From Allokutzneria sp. NRRL B-24872 (GTDB lineage: Bacteria > Actinomycetota > Actinomycetes > Mycobacteriales > Pseudonocardiaceae), in assembly GCF_002155965.1 (NCBI RefSeq), contig NZ_MUMH01000078.1:1-64000 (forward strand): DNA of 64,000 nt, written 5' to 3'. The notes under the pieces were generated by a model. That model made no database searches. It was not told where the DNA came from and worked only from the letters and a program-made list of their open reading frames with translations. The position numbers and the translations under genes are program-made. Of the stretch, positions 25,304 to 34,438 are shown piece after piece; the first letter of the stretch is position 1; each line of letters opens with the position of its first letter.

Positions 25304-28033
25304 ATGTCGCTGGTGGGAAGGGATGCTGAGTCAGCGCGGATTCACCGCATGCTGACGAGTGCGCGCGGCGCGCGCAGCGGCGTGCTGGCGCTGCGCTGCG
25401 CGGCGGGCATCGGGAAGTCGGTCCTGCTCGACCACGCGGTGTCGATCGCCGAAGCCGAAGGCATGCGGGTGATCCGCGGTGCCGGGATCGAGTCCGACTC
25501 CGAGCTGGCTTACGGGGGCCTGCACCAACTCCTGTTCCCGCACCTCGATCGGCTGGGCGCCCTTCCCACGCCCCAGGCGACCGCGCTGCGGTGCGCTTTC
25601 GGCCTGGCCGAAGGAGACGACGCCAACCGGTTCCTGATCTCCGCCGGAACCCTGTCGCTGCTCGCCGATCTCGCTGAGGACCGCCCGCTGCTGTGCGTGG
25701 TCGATGACCTGCAATGGCTCGACCAGGGCTCCGTGGAGGCGCTGCTGTTCGCGGCCCGCCGCTTCGTGGCCGACCCGATCGCGGTGCTGTTCGCGGTCCG
25801 CGACACGTCGGCGCCGTCGGTGATCGCGGGCGTGGAGGTCCTGGACCTGCCCGGCCTCGTCGCGCCCGACGCCGCCCGGCTGCTCGCCGACCACGCCCCG
25901 GAACTCGCCGAGCGACTGCGGAGCAGGGTGCTCGCGGAGTCCGGCGGCAATCCCCTCGCGATCATCGAACTCGGGTCGGCGCGGCTCGCGGCCCGCGACG
26001 TCGACGAGTCCGACCCGGCCGAGCAGGTCGGCCCGCTCCCGGTGACCCGCCGCGTGCAGGAGGCGTTCCGCCACCAGATCGTGGAGCTTCCCGACCCCGC
26101 CCAACGCGCGCTGCTGGTCGCGGCGGCCGACACGACGGCGCCCGTCGCGACGATCCTGCACGTCATCGAATCCCTTGGTGGCGCTGCCAATGACCTGGCG
26201 CCCGCCGAACGCGACCGGCTGGTCCGGATCGACAGCCGAGTCACGTTCCGCCACCCCTTGGTCCGCGCAGCCGCCTACCAGGACGCGCCGCTGCACCGGC
26301 GGATCGAGGTGCACCGCGCGTACGCCGAGGCGCTGCGCGCGGACGCCGATGCCGACCGCCGGGCCTGGCACCTCGCCGCCGCGACCACCAAACCCGACGA
26401 GGTGGTGGCCGCCGAACTCGAAGGCGTCGCGGAGCGGGCCTGGCACCGAGGCGGCGCGATGGCGGTGTGCGCTGCCTACGAGCGCGCCGGTCGACTCAGC
26501 GCAGATCGGGAGCTGAAGGCCCGGCGCATCGTCCAGGCCAGCCAGGCCGCGTTCGACGCGGGCAAGGCCGACCGAGCTGCTCGGCTGGCGGCCGAAGCGC
26601 TCGCGCTCACCACCGACATCGGCGTCCGGGCCGATGCCATCTACACCCGTGGCGCCGTGGAGTACGAACGCACTTCGCCGCGCGCCGACGCGGAATTGAC
26701 GCTCGAAGCCGCCGCGTTGGTGCGCGACACCGATCCGGAGCGCGCCGCGCTCACGCTCTACGAGGCCGTGCACGCCGCTCGGCACGGTGCGGCGCACGAC
26801 CTCGTGCAGCGCGCAGCGGAACTGATGCGCGAGTTCACCCCGCCGAAGCACTGGGTGCCTGTCGTCGCAGCCCTTCTCGGCTGGGCGGAGATCTTCGCCG
26901 GACGTCCGGAACTGGCCGTTGGCCCGATGCGCGATCTCCACACCGCCGCGCGCGGCGGCGACGGGCACGACCTGATGCATCGGATCACCGCCGGGTTCGG
27001 CGGGCTCATGATCGCTGACGAGGACGACGTCATCGCCGAGACCGAGGACATGCTGGCCGCTGTGCGGGCCAGCGGGGCGTTGGGGTGGGTGCCGTACACC
27101 CTGAACGTGCTCGCGGTGGCACGGCTGCTGCGCGGCGAGTTCGCCGACGCGCGCGCGTGCGTGGCGGAAGGCGTTTCCGTCAGCGACGAGTTCGGGAACA
27201 CGACCGAGAGCCTGGCCCACCGGTCGGTCGAGGTGTGGTTGCACGCCGTGTCGGGCGATGAAGCACGCTGCCGGGCCCTCGCCGAGGAAGTGCTTCTGCG
27301 AGCCCGATCCCGGCACCGGGTCAACGCCGAGATCGCGGCTTGGGGGCTCGGGATGCTCGACCTTTCCGCGCGGCGGTTCGGGGACGCGCTCGACCGGCTT
27401 GAGCAGGTGGCCCAGGGGCCCGCGAGCCGCGACCTGTTGGTGCGGTCGGTGCCGGATCTGGTGGAAGCAGCTGTGCGCGGCGGTATGCCCGATCGCGCCC
27501 ACGAGCCTCTGGCGGAGTTCCGGCACTGGGCTGAGCACGTCGACCGCCCGGTCGCCACTGGGCTCGTCCTGCGGTGCCAGGCTCTGCTTGCCGAGGACGC
27601 CGATGCTGACGCTCTGTACGTCGAGGCGCTGCGGCTCCACGAGCAGCACGGCGGCCCCTACGAACGCGCTCGTACTCAGCTGGTCTACGGCGAGTGGCTG
27701 CGGCGCCGTCGTCGCCGTGCCGAAGCCCGAGGCCATCTCGCCGCGGCGGTCTCCGCGTTCGAACACCTCGGCGCGCAGCTCTGGGCTGAGCGTGCGCGCG
27801 GCGAGCTGGCCGCCTTCGGCGAGCGGAGCGACGAGCCTCAGCGCAGCGGCCCGCTCACCCTGTTGACCCCGCAGGAGTTGCAGGTCGTACGGCTGGCCGC
27901 GGACGGTCGCACCAACAAGGAGATCGCCGCGCAGCTCTTCCTCAGCCCGCGGACCGTCGGCCACCACCTCTACAAGGCGTACCCGAAGCTCGGCGTCACC
28001 GCCCGCGCCGAGCTGGCCCACCTCGTCCAGTGA
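25304..28033 (+). CDS. LAL-type LuxR regulator with AAA/STAND ATPase domain
   Basis: This is a 909-residue regulator of the large ATP-binding LuxR (LAL) family. The N-terminal ATPase has Walker A near residue 30 (CAAGIGKS) and Walker B-like LLCVVDDLQWLD near residue 130, followed by a long TPR-like helical middle. The last 65 residues are a LuxR DNA-binding domain (LTPQELQVVRLAADGRTNKE, then SPRTVGHHLYKAYPKLGV). LAL proteins activate metabolic or secondary-metabolite operons in response to a nucleotide or sugar signal. The target here is unknown. The YCII gene follows 122 bp downstream. Confidence 0.95.
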   Translation: MSLVGRDAESARIHRMLTSARGARSGVLALRCAAGIGKSVLLDHAVSIAEAEGMRVIRGAGIESDSELAYGGLHQLLFPHLDRLGALPTPQATALRCAFGLAEGDDANRFLISAGTLSLLADLAEDRPLLCVVDDLQWLDQGSVEALLFAARRFVADPIAVLFAVRDTSAPSVIAGVEVLDLPGLVAPDAARLLADHAPELAERLRSRVLAESGGNPLAIIELGSARLAARDVDESDPAEQVGPLPVTRRVQEAFRHQIVELPDPAQRALLVAAADTTAPVATILHVIESLGGAANDLAPAERDRLVRIDSRVTFRHPLVRAAAYQDAPLHRRIEVHRAYAEALRADADADRRAWHLAAATTKPDEVVAAELEGVAERAWHRGGAMAVCAAYERAGRLSADRELKARRIVQASQAAFDAGKADRAARLAAEALALTTDIGVRADAIYTRGAVEYERTSPRADAELTLEAAALVRDTDPERAALTLYEAVHAARHGAAHDLVQRAAELMREFTPPKHWVPVVAALLGWAEIFAGRPELAVGPMRDLHTAARGGDGHDLMHRITAGFGGLMIADEDDVIAETEDMLAAVRASGALGWVPYTLNVLAVARLLRGEFADARACVAEGVSVSDEFGNTTESLAHRSVEVWLHAVSGDEARCRALAEEVLLRARSRHRVNAEIAAWGLGMLDLSARRFGDALDRLEQVAQGPASRDLLVRSVPDLVEAAVRGGMPDRAHEPLAEFRHWAEHVDRPVATGLVLRCQALLAEDADADALYVEALRLHEQHGGPYERARTQLVYGEWLRRRRRRAEARGHLAAAVSAFEHLGAQLWAERARGELAAFGERSDEPQRSGPLTLLTPQELQVVRLAADGRTNKEIAAQLFLSPRTVGHHLYKAYPKLGVTARAELAHLVQ

Positions 28034-28155
28034 CCGATGCCGGTCATCGGCTTCGGCGGACACCAGTCACGATGACTGATACGTCAGCCACGAGCCCCGC
28101 CTAGCGTTTCGGTCATCAGCACAGCGGCCATCGGCCGAAGGACGAGGAGACGACA

Positions 28156-28524
28156 ATGACGAAGTACTTCCTGAGCCTCCCGCACGACTCCGCCGAGGAG
28201 CCGACGATGGAGAGCATGGACCCGGCCGAGCTGCACGAGATCATGGCCGCGGTCGGTGCGTTCAACACCGCTGTCCAGGAGGCGGGCGCGTTCGTGACCG
28301 CCGGAGGCCTTCAGCCGCCGTCGACCGCGACCACCGTGGACTACACCGGTGACAGCCCCGTCCTCACGCCTGGCCCGTTCGCCGAGGCCAAGGAGTACCT
28401 GGGCGGCTTCTGGATCATCGAGGCGGAGAACGACGACGTCGCGATCGAATGGACCAAGCAGGCTTCGCGCGCGCTCCGGAGCCGGGTCGAGGTCCGTGCG
28501 CTCCAGGAAGCACCGCAGGGCTGA
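28156..28524 (+). CDS. YCII-domain (DGPF-type) protein
   Basis: The 122-residue protein begins MTKYFLSLPHDS and carries TPGPFAEAKEYLGGFWIIEAEN, the hallmark of the YCII/DGPF fold, a ferredoxin-like domain with a His/Asp pair. In actinobacteria these small proteins commonly accompany ECF sigma factors, and an ECF gene of that type lies 2.7 kb away. A GAGGAG precedes the ATG. The catalytic role is unproven. Confidence 0.88.
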   Translation: MTKYFLSLPHDSAEEPTMESMDPAELHEIMAAVGAFNTAVQEAGAFVTAGGLQPPSTATTVDYTGDSPVLTPGPFAEAKEYLGGFWIIEAENDDVAIEWTKQASRALRSRVEVRALQEAPQG

Positions 28525-28535
28525 ACAGCGCGTCA

Positions 28536-29312
28536 TCAGCGACGCGACCACCACAGCGCGCAGGCTCCGGCCAGGAGCAGGACCACACCGTGCAACACGA
28601 TCTCCAGCGAGTACAGCCCCGGGTTGGTGTCGGTGAACGCGCCACCGACGGTGTTGTGACCGGTGTGGAATCCGACCGCGAGCCAGATCGTTCCGCTGGC
28701 CGCACGGCAGGCGGCGAGCGCGAAGCCGAGGCAGCAGGCCATCAGCGTGTACAGCACCTGCTGCCCGAACGACGTCGTGCCGCCCGAAGAGAAGATGTGG
28801 AACGAGCCGAACACCAGCGCGGAGGTCACGACCGCGGTCGCCATCGGGCGTTCGCGGAGGACGGTGGCGAACAGGTAACCGCGGAAGAGCACTTCCTCGG
28901 GGAGGGCTTGGCCGAGCATCGCCGCCAACAGCGCCAGGAACAAGCCGTCAGGACGGAAGCCGGTTCGCCACTCGGCGGCGCCCATCACGACGTAGACGGC
29001 ATTCGCACACGTCATCACGGCGGCGGAGATGAGGACGCCGAGCAGCAAGGGCCCGATGGCGCGGTTGAGGGTGATGTCGAGAGCGGCCCAGGGGCGGCGG
29101 TCGACGAAGCGCTGGAGGCAGTAGGCGATCAGCACGGCGGCGCCGGACATGACCAGCAGGCTGGCGTAGCCGACCGCCTGCTTCGGTAGCCCGATCGCCG
29201 CGAACAGCTGCGCGGCCGATGGCACCACGACCATGACGGCGGCGAGGAAACCCATGAGTGGCAAGAAGATGCGCACTCCCCACGGCAGGCGTGCGCGGTG
29301 CTCGTCGATCAT
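28536..29312 (-). CDS. CPBP-family intramembrane metalloprotease
   Basis: The 258-residue membrane protein has seven to eight hydrophobic segments. The three CPBP/Abi motifs are present in order: PEEVLFRGYLF with the catalytic Glu pair, FGSFHIFS, and GFHTGHN. The family contains CAAX-processing-type proteases and bacteriocin-immunity or maturation proteins. The chosen ATG is at 29312, because the text upstream of it is arginine-rich and not membrane-like. It is not adjacent to a RiPP precursor, and the lactococcin-like locus is 7 kb away. Confidence 0.9.
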   Translation of the reverse strand: MIDEHRARLPWGVRIFLPLMGFLAAVMVVVPSAAQLFAAIGLPKQAVGYASLLVMSGAAVLIAYCLQRFVDRRPWAALDITLNRAIGPLLLGVLISAAVMTCANAVYVVMGAAEWRTGFRPDGLFLALLAAMLGQALPEEVLFRGYLFATVLRERPMATAVVTSALVFGSFHIFSSGGTTSFGQQVLYTLMACCLGFALAACRAASGTIWLAVGFHTGHNTVGGAFTDTNPGLYSLEIVLHGVVLLLAGACALWWSRR

Positions 29313-29422
29313 GGCGGTGACGGTAGGGCGGCGCGTTCCACCGGCACATCGACCCGAGGGCACGGGCCATCCATGACCGCGGTCATGGATGCGGTGCGCC
29401 CGTGGTGTGACGCGGCGCGGCG

Positions 29423-30559
29423 GTGGTGGCTCTACTGTCGTTGCTCGTGAGGCCCCTGTCGTTCAGCGTGGTGTTCTGGGTCGTCGTCGCGGTTCCGGTC
29501 GTGCGCTTCGCCGCCGGAACCGGTGGCGGGCGGTTCGGCCCGCTGCCGCAGGCGCTCGTGCTCGCGGCGCTCGTGGCGGTGTGGCTGACGTTGCCGTGGG
29601 AGCGCACTTCGAACCGGAAGTACCTCGGCGCGGTGTTCTTCGCGCTGTCGCTCACCGCCGCGATCATGGGCGGCTACGGCGTCGAGGGGCCGCTGATGGT
29701 GGTGGCGCTGGCGAACATCGTGTTCCTGTTCGGGCTGAGGGCCGGCGCGGTGCTGTCGGCGCTGTTGCTGCTCGGCCTGGTGCTGAGCGTTCCCGCGATG
29801 CCCGGCGGGACTTGGACGGCGGCGCTGGCGCAGACGGTGTCCCTGGGCACCATGATCGCGTGCATGCTCGGCCTGGCCTCAGCGGTGACCGAGGCGCGGA
29901 CGAGCAGCGAGTTGCTGGAGCGGGCTCACCGCGAACTCCGCAGGCACGCCGACCGGGTCCGTGAGCTGACCGTCGCCGAGGAACGTGCCCGGATGGCGCG
30001 CGACCTGCACGATTCCACCGGGCACCACCTCACGGTCATCAAGGTGGGCTTGGAGAACGCCGAGCGGTACCGCGACCGCGATCCCGAGCAGGCGTGGGCG
30101 GAAGTCCGCCAGGCCAAGGAGTTGACGGTCGAGGCGTTGCTGGAGGCGCGGAGGTGGGTGCGCGCGCTGCGTCCGCTCGCACTGGACGGAGGGCTCGGTG
30201 GCGCGGCGCTCGCCGAGCTGGCCAGGTCCTTCGACGGCACCGGCATCACGGTGCGGTTCGTCGTGGAGGGAGCGGAACGTCCGCTCGGCCCCGACGTCGA
30301 GCTGGTGCTCTACCGGATGCTCCAGGAGGGGTTGACCAATGCGCTGCGCCACGCGAACGCCCGCAGTGCGACAGCGACGTTGTGCTTCGAGGAGGAACGC
30401 GTGGTGTTCGAGGTGCGCGACGACGGGACCGGAGCCGACGCCGAGCCCGGCTTCGGACTGTCCACTTTGGCCGAACGAGCCCGTGCGGTCGGCGGCACGC
30501 TCGTCTCGGGCAGCGCGGCGGGCGGTGGTTTCTCGGTGCGGGCGGAGCTGCCGACGTGA
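29423..30559 (+). CDS. NarL-type sensor histidine kinase
   Basis: The product is 378 residues. About five membrane helices fill the first 150 residues with almost no extracytoplasmic loop, so it probably senses the membrane or a lipophilic ligand. The HisKA_3 dimerisation domain follows, with ARMARDLHDSTGHHLTVIK placing the phosphoacceptor at His196. The C-terminal HATPase domain ends with DDGTGADAEPGFGLSTLAERA (N and G boxes). Its stop overlaps the response regulator start as GTGA, so the two are coupled. Confidence 0.93.
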   Translation: MVALLSLLVRPLSFSVVFWVVVAVPVVRFAAGTGGGRFGPLPQALVLAALVAVWLTLPWERTSNRKYLGAVFFALSLTAAIMGGYGVEGPLMVVALANIVFLFGLRAGAVLSALLLLGLVLSVPAMPGGTWTAALAQTVSLGTMIACMLGLASAVTEARTSSELLERAHRELRRHADRVRELTVAEERARMARDLHDSTGHHLTVIKVGLENAERYRDRDPEQAWAEVRQAKELTVEALLEARRWVRALRPLALDGGLGGAALAELARSFDGTGITVRFVVEGAERPLGPDVELVLYRMLQEGLTNALRHANARSATATLCFEEERVVFEVRDDGTGADAEPGFGLSTLAERARAVGGTLVSGSAAGGGFSVRAELPT

Positions 30560-31191
30560 CCCCGGTGCGCGTGCTGGTCGTCGACGACCAGGTGCTGATG
30601 CGGCAGGGGCTGACCAAGCTGCTGGAGATCGAGGACGACATCGAGGTGGTCGGCGCCGCCGCCGACGGAGCCGCCGCGCTCGCGCTGGTCCCGGCCTGCC
30701 GCCCGGCCGTCGCCCTGGTGGACGCGCGGATGCCGGGCATGGACGGCGTCACGCTGATCGGCGAGCTGACCGCGCGGTTCCCCGGCGTCGCCGCGCTCGT
30801 GCTGACGACCTTCGACGAGGACGACTACCTCTTCGGAGCGATCCGCGCGGGCGCCCGCGGCTACCTGCTCAAGGACACGCCGCCGGAGGAACTGGTCGCG
30901 GCGATCCACAAGGCGGCCCGTGGTGAGAACGTGCTCGGTTCCCCAGCGGCGGCCCGGCTGATGGCCGAGGTGCGCGCGACCGCCGCTCGTCCCTCCACAG
31001 TGGACGAATCACTCACCGCGCGGGAGCTGGAGGTGGCGCGTCTGGTCGGCGCGGGCGCGACCAACGCGGAGATCGCCGCGACGCTGTTCATCGCCGAGGG
31101 CACGGTGAAGAACCACGTCTCGGCGGTGCTGCGCAAGCTCGTCCTGCGCCACCGGGTCGAGCTCGCGCTGAGATTCAGCGGCCGCCGATGA
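30556..31191 (+). CDS. NarL/FixJ-family response regulator
   Basis: The 211-residue regulator has a receiver domain with phosphoacceptor Asp56 ([13 protein letters not shown]), the switch Thr in [11 protein letters not shown], and Lys in [11 protein letters not shown]. Its LuxR-type DNA-binding domain reads [15 protein letters not shown] and then [16 protein letters not shown]. It is the partner of the kinase encoded just upstream. It overlaps the next gene, an ECF sigma factor, by ATGA, so signal input and sigma factor are made from one message. Confidence 0.95.
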   Translation: MTPVRVLVVDDQVLMRQGLTKLLEIEDDIEVVGAAADGAAALALVPACRPAVALVDARMPGMDGVTLIGELTARFPGVAALVLTTFDEDDYLFGAIRAGARGYLLKDTPPEELVAAIHKAARGENVLGSPAAARLMAEVRATAARPSTVDESLTARELEVARLVGAGATNAEIAATLFIAEGTVKNHVSAVLRKLVLRHRVELALRFSGRR

Positions 31192-32150
31192 CCCGTCACT
31201 CAGCCGAAAACCTCGCGTTCGGGAAACTCATCGAGCCCTATCGCGCGGAACTCCATGCGCACTGCTACCGCATGCTGGGCTCCGTCCACGACGCCGAGGA
31301 CGCGCTCCAGGACGCGCTGGTCCGCGCGTGGAGATCACTGGAGCACTTCGAGGACCGCGGTTCGATCCGACCGTGGCTGTACAAGATCGCCACGAACCGG
31401 TGCCTCACCCTGATCGAGCGCCGCGCGCGGCGGGACATCCCCACGGACCTCGGTTCGGCCGGGCCGTTGACCGAAACGACGGCGTGGTTGGAGCCGTATC
31501 CCGACGATCGGCTGGACTTGGCCTCGCTCTCTCCTGAAGCGCGCTGCCTGACGCGTGAAGGCGTGGAACTGGCCTTCGTCGCTGCCCTCCAGCACGTGAG
31601 CGCGCGTCAGCGAGCGGTCCTCGTCCTGCGTGAGGTTCTCGGGTTCTCGGCGCGAGAGGTCGCCGACCTGATGGACACGACGGTCGCGTCGGTCAACAGC
31701 GCACTGCAACGCGCACGCCACACCCTCGACGAACGTCGGCCCGCCATGAGCCAGCAAGCGACGCTGCGCTCCCTGGGCGAGGAACGCGTTCGAGCGCTGG
31801 GGGAGCGGTACCTGGCCGCGTGGGAGCGCGGCGACGTCGACGCCATCGTGGAGCTGCTGACCGAGGACGCCAAGTACTCCATGCCGCCGCTGGCGGAGTG
31901 GTTCCAGGGGCGCGAGGCCATCGCGGAGTTCCTTCGCGGCGGGCCGCTGACGACCAGCTGGCGCTTCCTGCGGGCTCGCGCCAACGGGCAACTCGCGTTC
32001 GGCACCTACATGTGGCAGGCGGAGAGGTCGCTCTACGTCCCGGCGGGTGTCGACATCCTCACGCTGAACGACTCCGGGATCGCCGAGGTCGTCTCGTTCC
32101 TGACCGCGGACTTCAGCTCGTTCGGCCTCCCAACGGAACTGCGCGGCTGA
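31188..32150 (+). CDS. ECF sigma-70 factor with C-terminal SnoaL-like domain (TIGR02960/SigG type)
   Basis: The product is 320 residues. Sigma region 2 is at about residues 12-75 ([31 protein letters not shown] holds the core and -10 contacts). Region 4 lies at about 125-180 ([28 protein letters not shown]). Residues 200-320 form a SnoaL/NTF2-like domain that in this sigma group modulates activity. No anti-sigma factor gene is adjacent. Overlap with the response regulator gene indicates shared transcription with the two-component pair. Confidence 0.93.
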   Translation: MTRHSAENLAFGKLIEPYRAELHAHCYRMLGSVHDAEDALQDALVRAWRSLEHFEDRGSIRPWLYKIATNRCLTLIERRARRDIPTDLGSAGPLTETTAWLEPYPDDRLDLASLSPEARCLTREGVELAFVAALQHVSARQRAVLVLREVLGFSAREVADLMDTTVASVNSALQRARHTLDERRPAMSQQATLRSLGEERVRALGERYLAAWERGDVDAIVELLTEDAKYSMPPLAEWFQGREAIAEFLRGGPLTTSWRFLRARANGQLAFGTYMWQAERSLYVPAGVDILTLNDSGIAEVVSFLTADFSSFGLPTELRG

Positions 32151-32237
32151 ATGTCGGCGAAGGGCGATGAGTTCGGCCGCGTTCGCGGGTTGTACCGGGT
32201 GAGAGCACCAGCCCCGAAACGGAATGCGAGCCGAACG

Positions 32238-33071
32238 ATGGGCACTGACGAACAGCAGATCCGGGACCTGATCGAACGCTGGGCCGCCGCCGTGCACGCG
32301 GGCGACATGGACGGCGTCCTCGCCGACCACGCCGACGACGTGGTGATGTTCGACGTCCCGCCACCCCACGACGGCGTCCGCGGCCTCGACGCCTACCGCC
32401 GAACGTGGCCGCCCTTCTTCCTCTGGCAGGCACAGGGCGCTTCGTTCGAGATCGTCTCCCTCGACGTCACCGCCGGAGCGGACACCGCCTTCGCCCACGC
32501 CCTGCTGAGGTGCGGAACCCCGAGCGAACTCGCCGAACAGCCGGAGAACCGCCTTCGGCTCACGTTGGGACTGCGCAAGGAAAAGGGCCGGTGGGTCGTG
32601 GCGCACGAACACCACTCCTTCCCGCACACCGACGACACGGTGAACGGCACTGCTGAGCGCGAAGTGCTTGCGGTGCACCAGAAGTGGTTCGACGGTACCG
32701 CCGCCAAAGCCCTCGACGAGCTGATGTCCCACATCGCCGAGGACGTCGTCTCCTACGAGCACGACGAGCCACTGCAACACATCGGCGTCGAAGCCGTCCG
32801 CGAGGTCTGCAAGCGAGGGCTCGACGACGCCCCCGGCGCTGTCAGCTGGGCGGTGCCGGACCTCAAGATCCTTGTCCGGGGCGACATCGCGGTCGCCTGG
32901 GGGCTCAACCGCATCCGCGCCGAGTCAGCCGATGGCACGACCGAGGAGAGCTGGTCGCGGGGAACACGCGTCTTCCAGCGGACCGACGACGACTGGCTGC
33001 TGATCCACCAACACCTGTCGTTCCCCCACGACCCCCGCACCGGCGAGGCGAAGACGACCCTGCGGCCCTGA
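32238..33071 (+). CDS. Tandem SnoaL/NTF2-like domain protein
   Basis: The 277-residue protein is made of two NTF2-like domains: residues 1-130 (IRDLIERWAAAVHAGDMDGV, then DVVMFDVPPP) and 135-277 (EREVLAVHQKWFDGTAAKAL, then DVVSYEHDEPLQHIG). Each half has the helical start and curved sheet typical of the SgcJ/EcaC ketosteroid-isomerase-like subgroup. The start at 32238 begins the first domain, although the frame is open back to 32151. It follows the SnoaL-bearing sigma factor by 87 bp. The substrate is unknown. Confidence 0.8.
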   Translation: MGTDEQQIRDLIERWAAAVHAGDMDGVLADHADDVVMFDVPPPHDGVRGLDAYRRTWPPFFLWQAQGASFEIVSLDVTAGADTAFAHALLRCGTPSELAEQPENRLRLTLGLRKEKGRWVVAHEHHSFPHTDDTVNGTAEREVLAVHQKWFDGTAAKALDELMSHIAEDVVSYEHDEPLQHIGVEAVREVCKRGLDDAPGAVSWAVPDLKILVRGDIAVAWGLNRIRAESADGTTEESWSRGTRVFQRTDDDWLLIHQHLSFPHDPRTGEAKTTLRP

Positions 33072-33094
33072 ACCGGACCTCACCTGGCCCGTAC

Positions 33095-34348
33095 TCATCC
33101 GGTCGCGGGTTGGCGGCGGAGTCGGGTCGCCGCGGCCACGAGCGGGCACAGCGCGGTGGTGGCCAGGGCGCCGAGGGTGCTGTCGGTGGCCAGGATCAGC
33201 CGGACGGTTTTCATGGCTGCCGACAGGACTTCGGCGCCGCGCTGGCGCACCTGCGCTTCGTAGCGGCCGATCACCTCCGGGATCGTCGTGGTGGTGTCGG
33301 TGAAGGTGTCCAGGTGGGCGAGCAGGTCGGCTGCGTCCTGGATGGCCGCGCCGGCGCCCATGCCCGCGGTGGGCGGGGTGGCGTGCACGGCGTCACCGAG
33401 GGCGGTGATGCGGCCCGCGGCCCAGGGCGCCAGGTCGGCGGCGCGGGTCGAGGCGGCGTTGAACCGGAACGCGGCCACGCTGTCGGGGTCGGCGCGCGCG
33501 ATGACCTCCAGGGTGTGTCCGGCCCACCTGTGGCTCCGGAACCGGTCGAGCAGAGCGGTTCGCAGCGCGGCTCCGCGCAGCTCGCGCAGGGCGTCGGTGC
33601 GGGCGGACTCGGGGAACATCGCTCCCCAGATGTAGGTCGGGCCGGTGGTGACCGACATGCTCAGCTCGGGCGCGTCGAGGGCGGCGTTGCCGACCGGGTC
33701 GAGGAACCCGACGTAGAGCGCGGCTCCGCGTGGGCCGATGCCCATCGTCGAGCGCGTTCCGAGCCGGAGCTGCTCGGCGCCGGTGAGCGCGCTGCGCCTG
33801 GTGCGGCCGGAGAACCCGATGATGCCGGCCGGACGGTTGGTCGGGGCCGCCGCCAGGTGGCGGGCGACGACCGAGTGGGTTCCGTCGGCGCCGACCACCA
33901 GGTCCGCGGAGACCGACGTCCCGTCGGCGAAGTTGACCTGTGGGCCGCCGCCCTCGTCGGCACCGACACCCACCACGACCCGCCCCAGGTGCAGGTCCTG
34001 CCCGACCGCGTCCGCCAGCAGCGTGCGCAGCGTGATGCGGTCGACGTCGATGCTCGCGCTGCCGGACAGGTCCGGGCCGTGCCCGAGCACGCGCCCGCGG
34101 TAGTCCCAGAGCACGTCCCGCTCCCGCAGGCGCAGCGCGGACGCCGAAGCCAGCAGCCTGCGCACGACCTCCGGCGCGACGAGCCGCCTGAGCGCGGACT
34201 GGGCTCGCTCGTCCAGGGTGATGTGGTAGCCGCCGGTCGCCGCGACATCGGCGTCGCGATCGAACACCGCCACCTCGTGACCGCCGCGGCGCAGCCCAGC
34301 TCCCAGTGCGAGTCCGCCGATCCCGCCACCCACAACGACAACGCGCAT
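33095..34348 (-). CDS. FAD-dependent aromatic-type monooxygenase
   Basis: The 417-residue group A flavoprotein monooxygenase is of the PHBH fold. The N-terminal dinucleotide motif is VVVVGGGIGGLALGAGLRRGG, the DG motif is ADLVVGADGTHSVVARHL, and the GD motif is RITALGDAVHATPPTAGMGAG. These enzymes hydroxylate aromatic or polyketide substrates, or inactivate antibiotics, using NAD(P)H and oxygen. ATG at 34348 follows GGCAGGCAGGA. It is divergent from a WYL regulator 90 bp away that probably controls it. Confidence 0.92.
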   Translation of the reverse strand: MRVVVVGGGIGGLALGAGLRRGGHEVAVFDRDADVAATGGYHITLDERAQSALRRLVAPEVVRRLLASASALRLRERDVLWDYRGRVLGHGPDLSGSASIDVDRITLRTLLADAVGQDLHLGRVVVGVGADEGGGPQVNFADGTSVSADLVVGADGTHSVVARHLAAAPTNRPAGIIGFSGRTRRSALTGAEQLRLGTRSTMGIGPRGAALYVGFLDPVGNAALDAPELSMSVTTGPTYIWGAMFPESARTDALRELRGAALRTALLDRFRSHRWAGHTLEVIARADPDSVAAFRFNAASTRAADLAPWAAGRITALGDAVHATPPTAGMGAGAAIQDAADLLAHLDTFTDTTTTIPEVIGRYEAQVRQRGAEVLSAAMKTVRLILATDSTLGALATTALCPLVAAATRLRRQPATG

Positions 34349-34393
34349 TCCTGCCTGCCTTCCCTCGTCGGCTGTTGACGCTGACGCTGCCAT

Positions 34394-34423
34394 CAGTAGT
34401 GGACACGGAATGGCCAGTACTGG
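34394..34423. promoter_or_regulatory. Candidate WYL-regulator operator: two direct repeats two helical turns apart
   Basis: CAGTAGTGG (34394-34402) and CAGTACTGG (34415-34423) differ by one base and are 21 bp apart start to start. The second copy is also part of the palindrome CCAGTACTGG. They sit between the divergent flavoprotein and WYL regulator genes, directly upstream of the regulator. Confidence 0.4.
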
Positions 34424-34438
34424 TGGCACGATGAAGCG

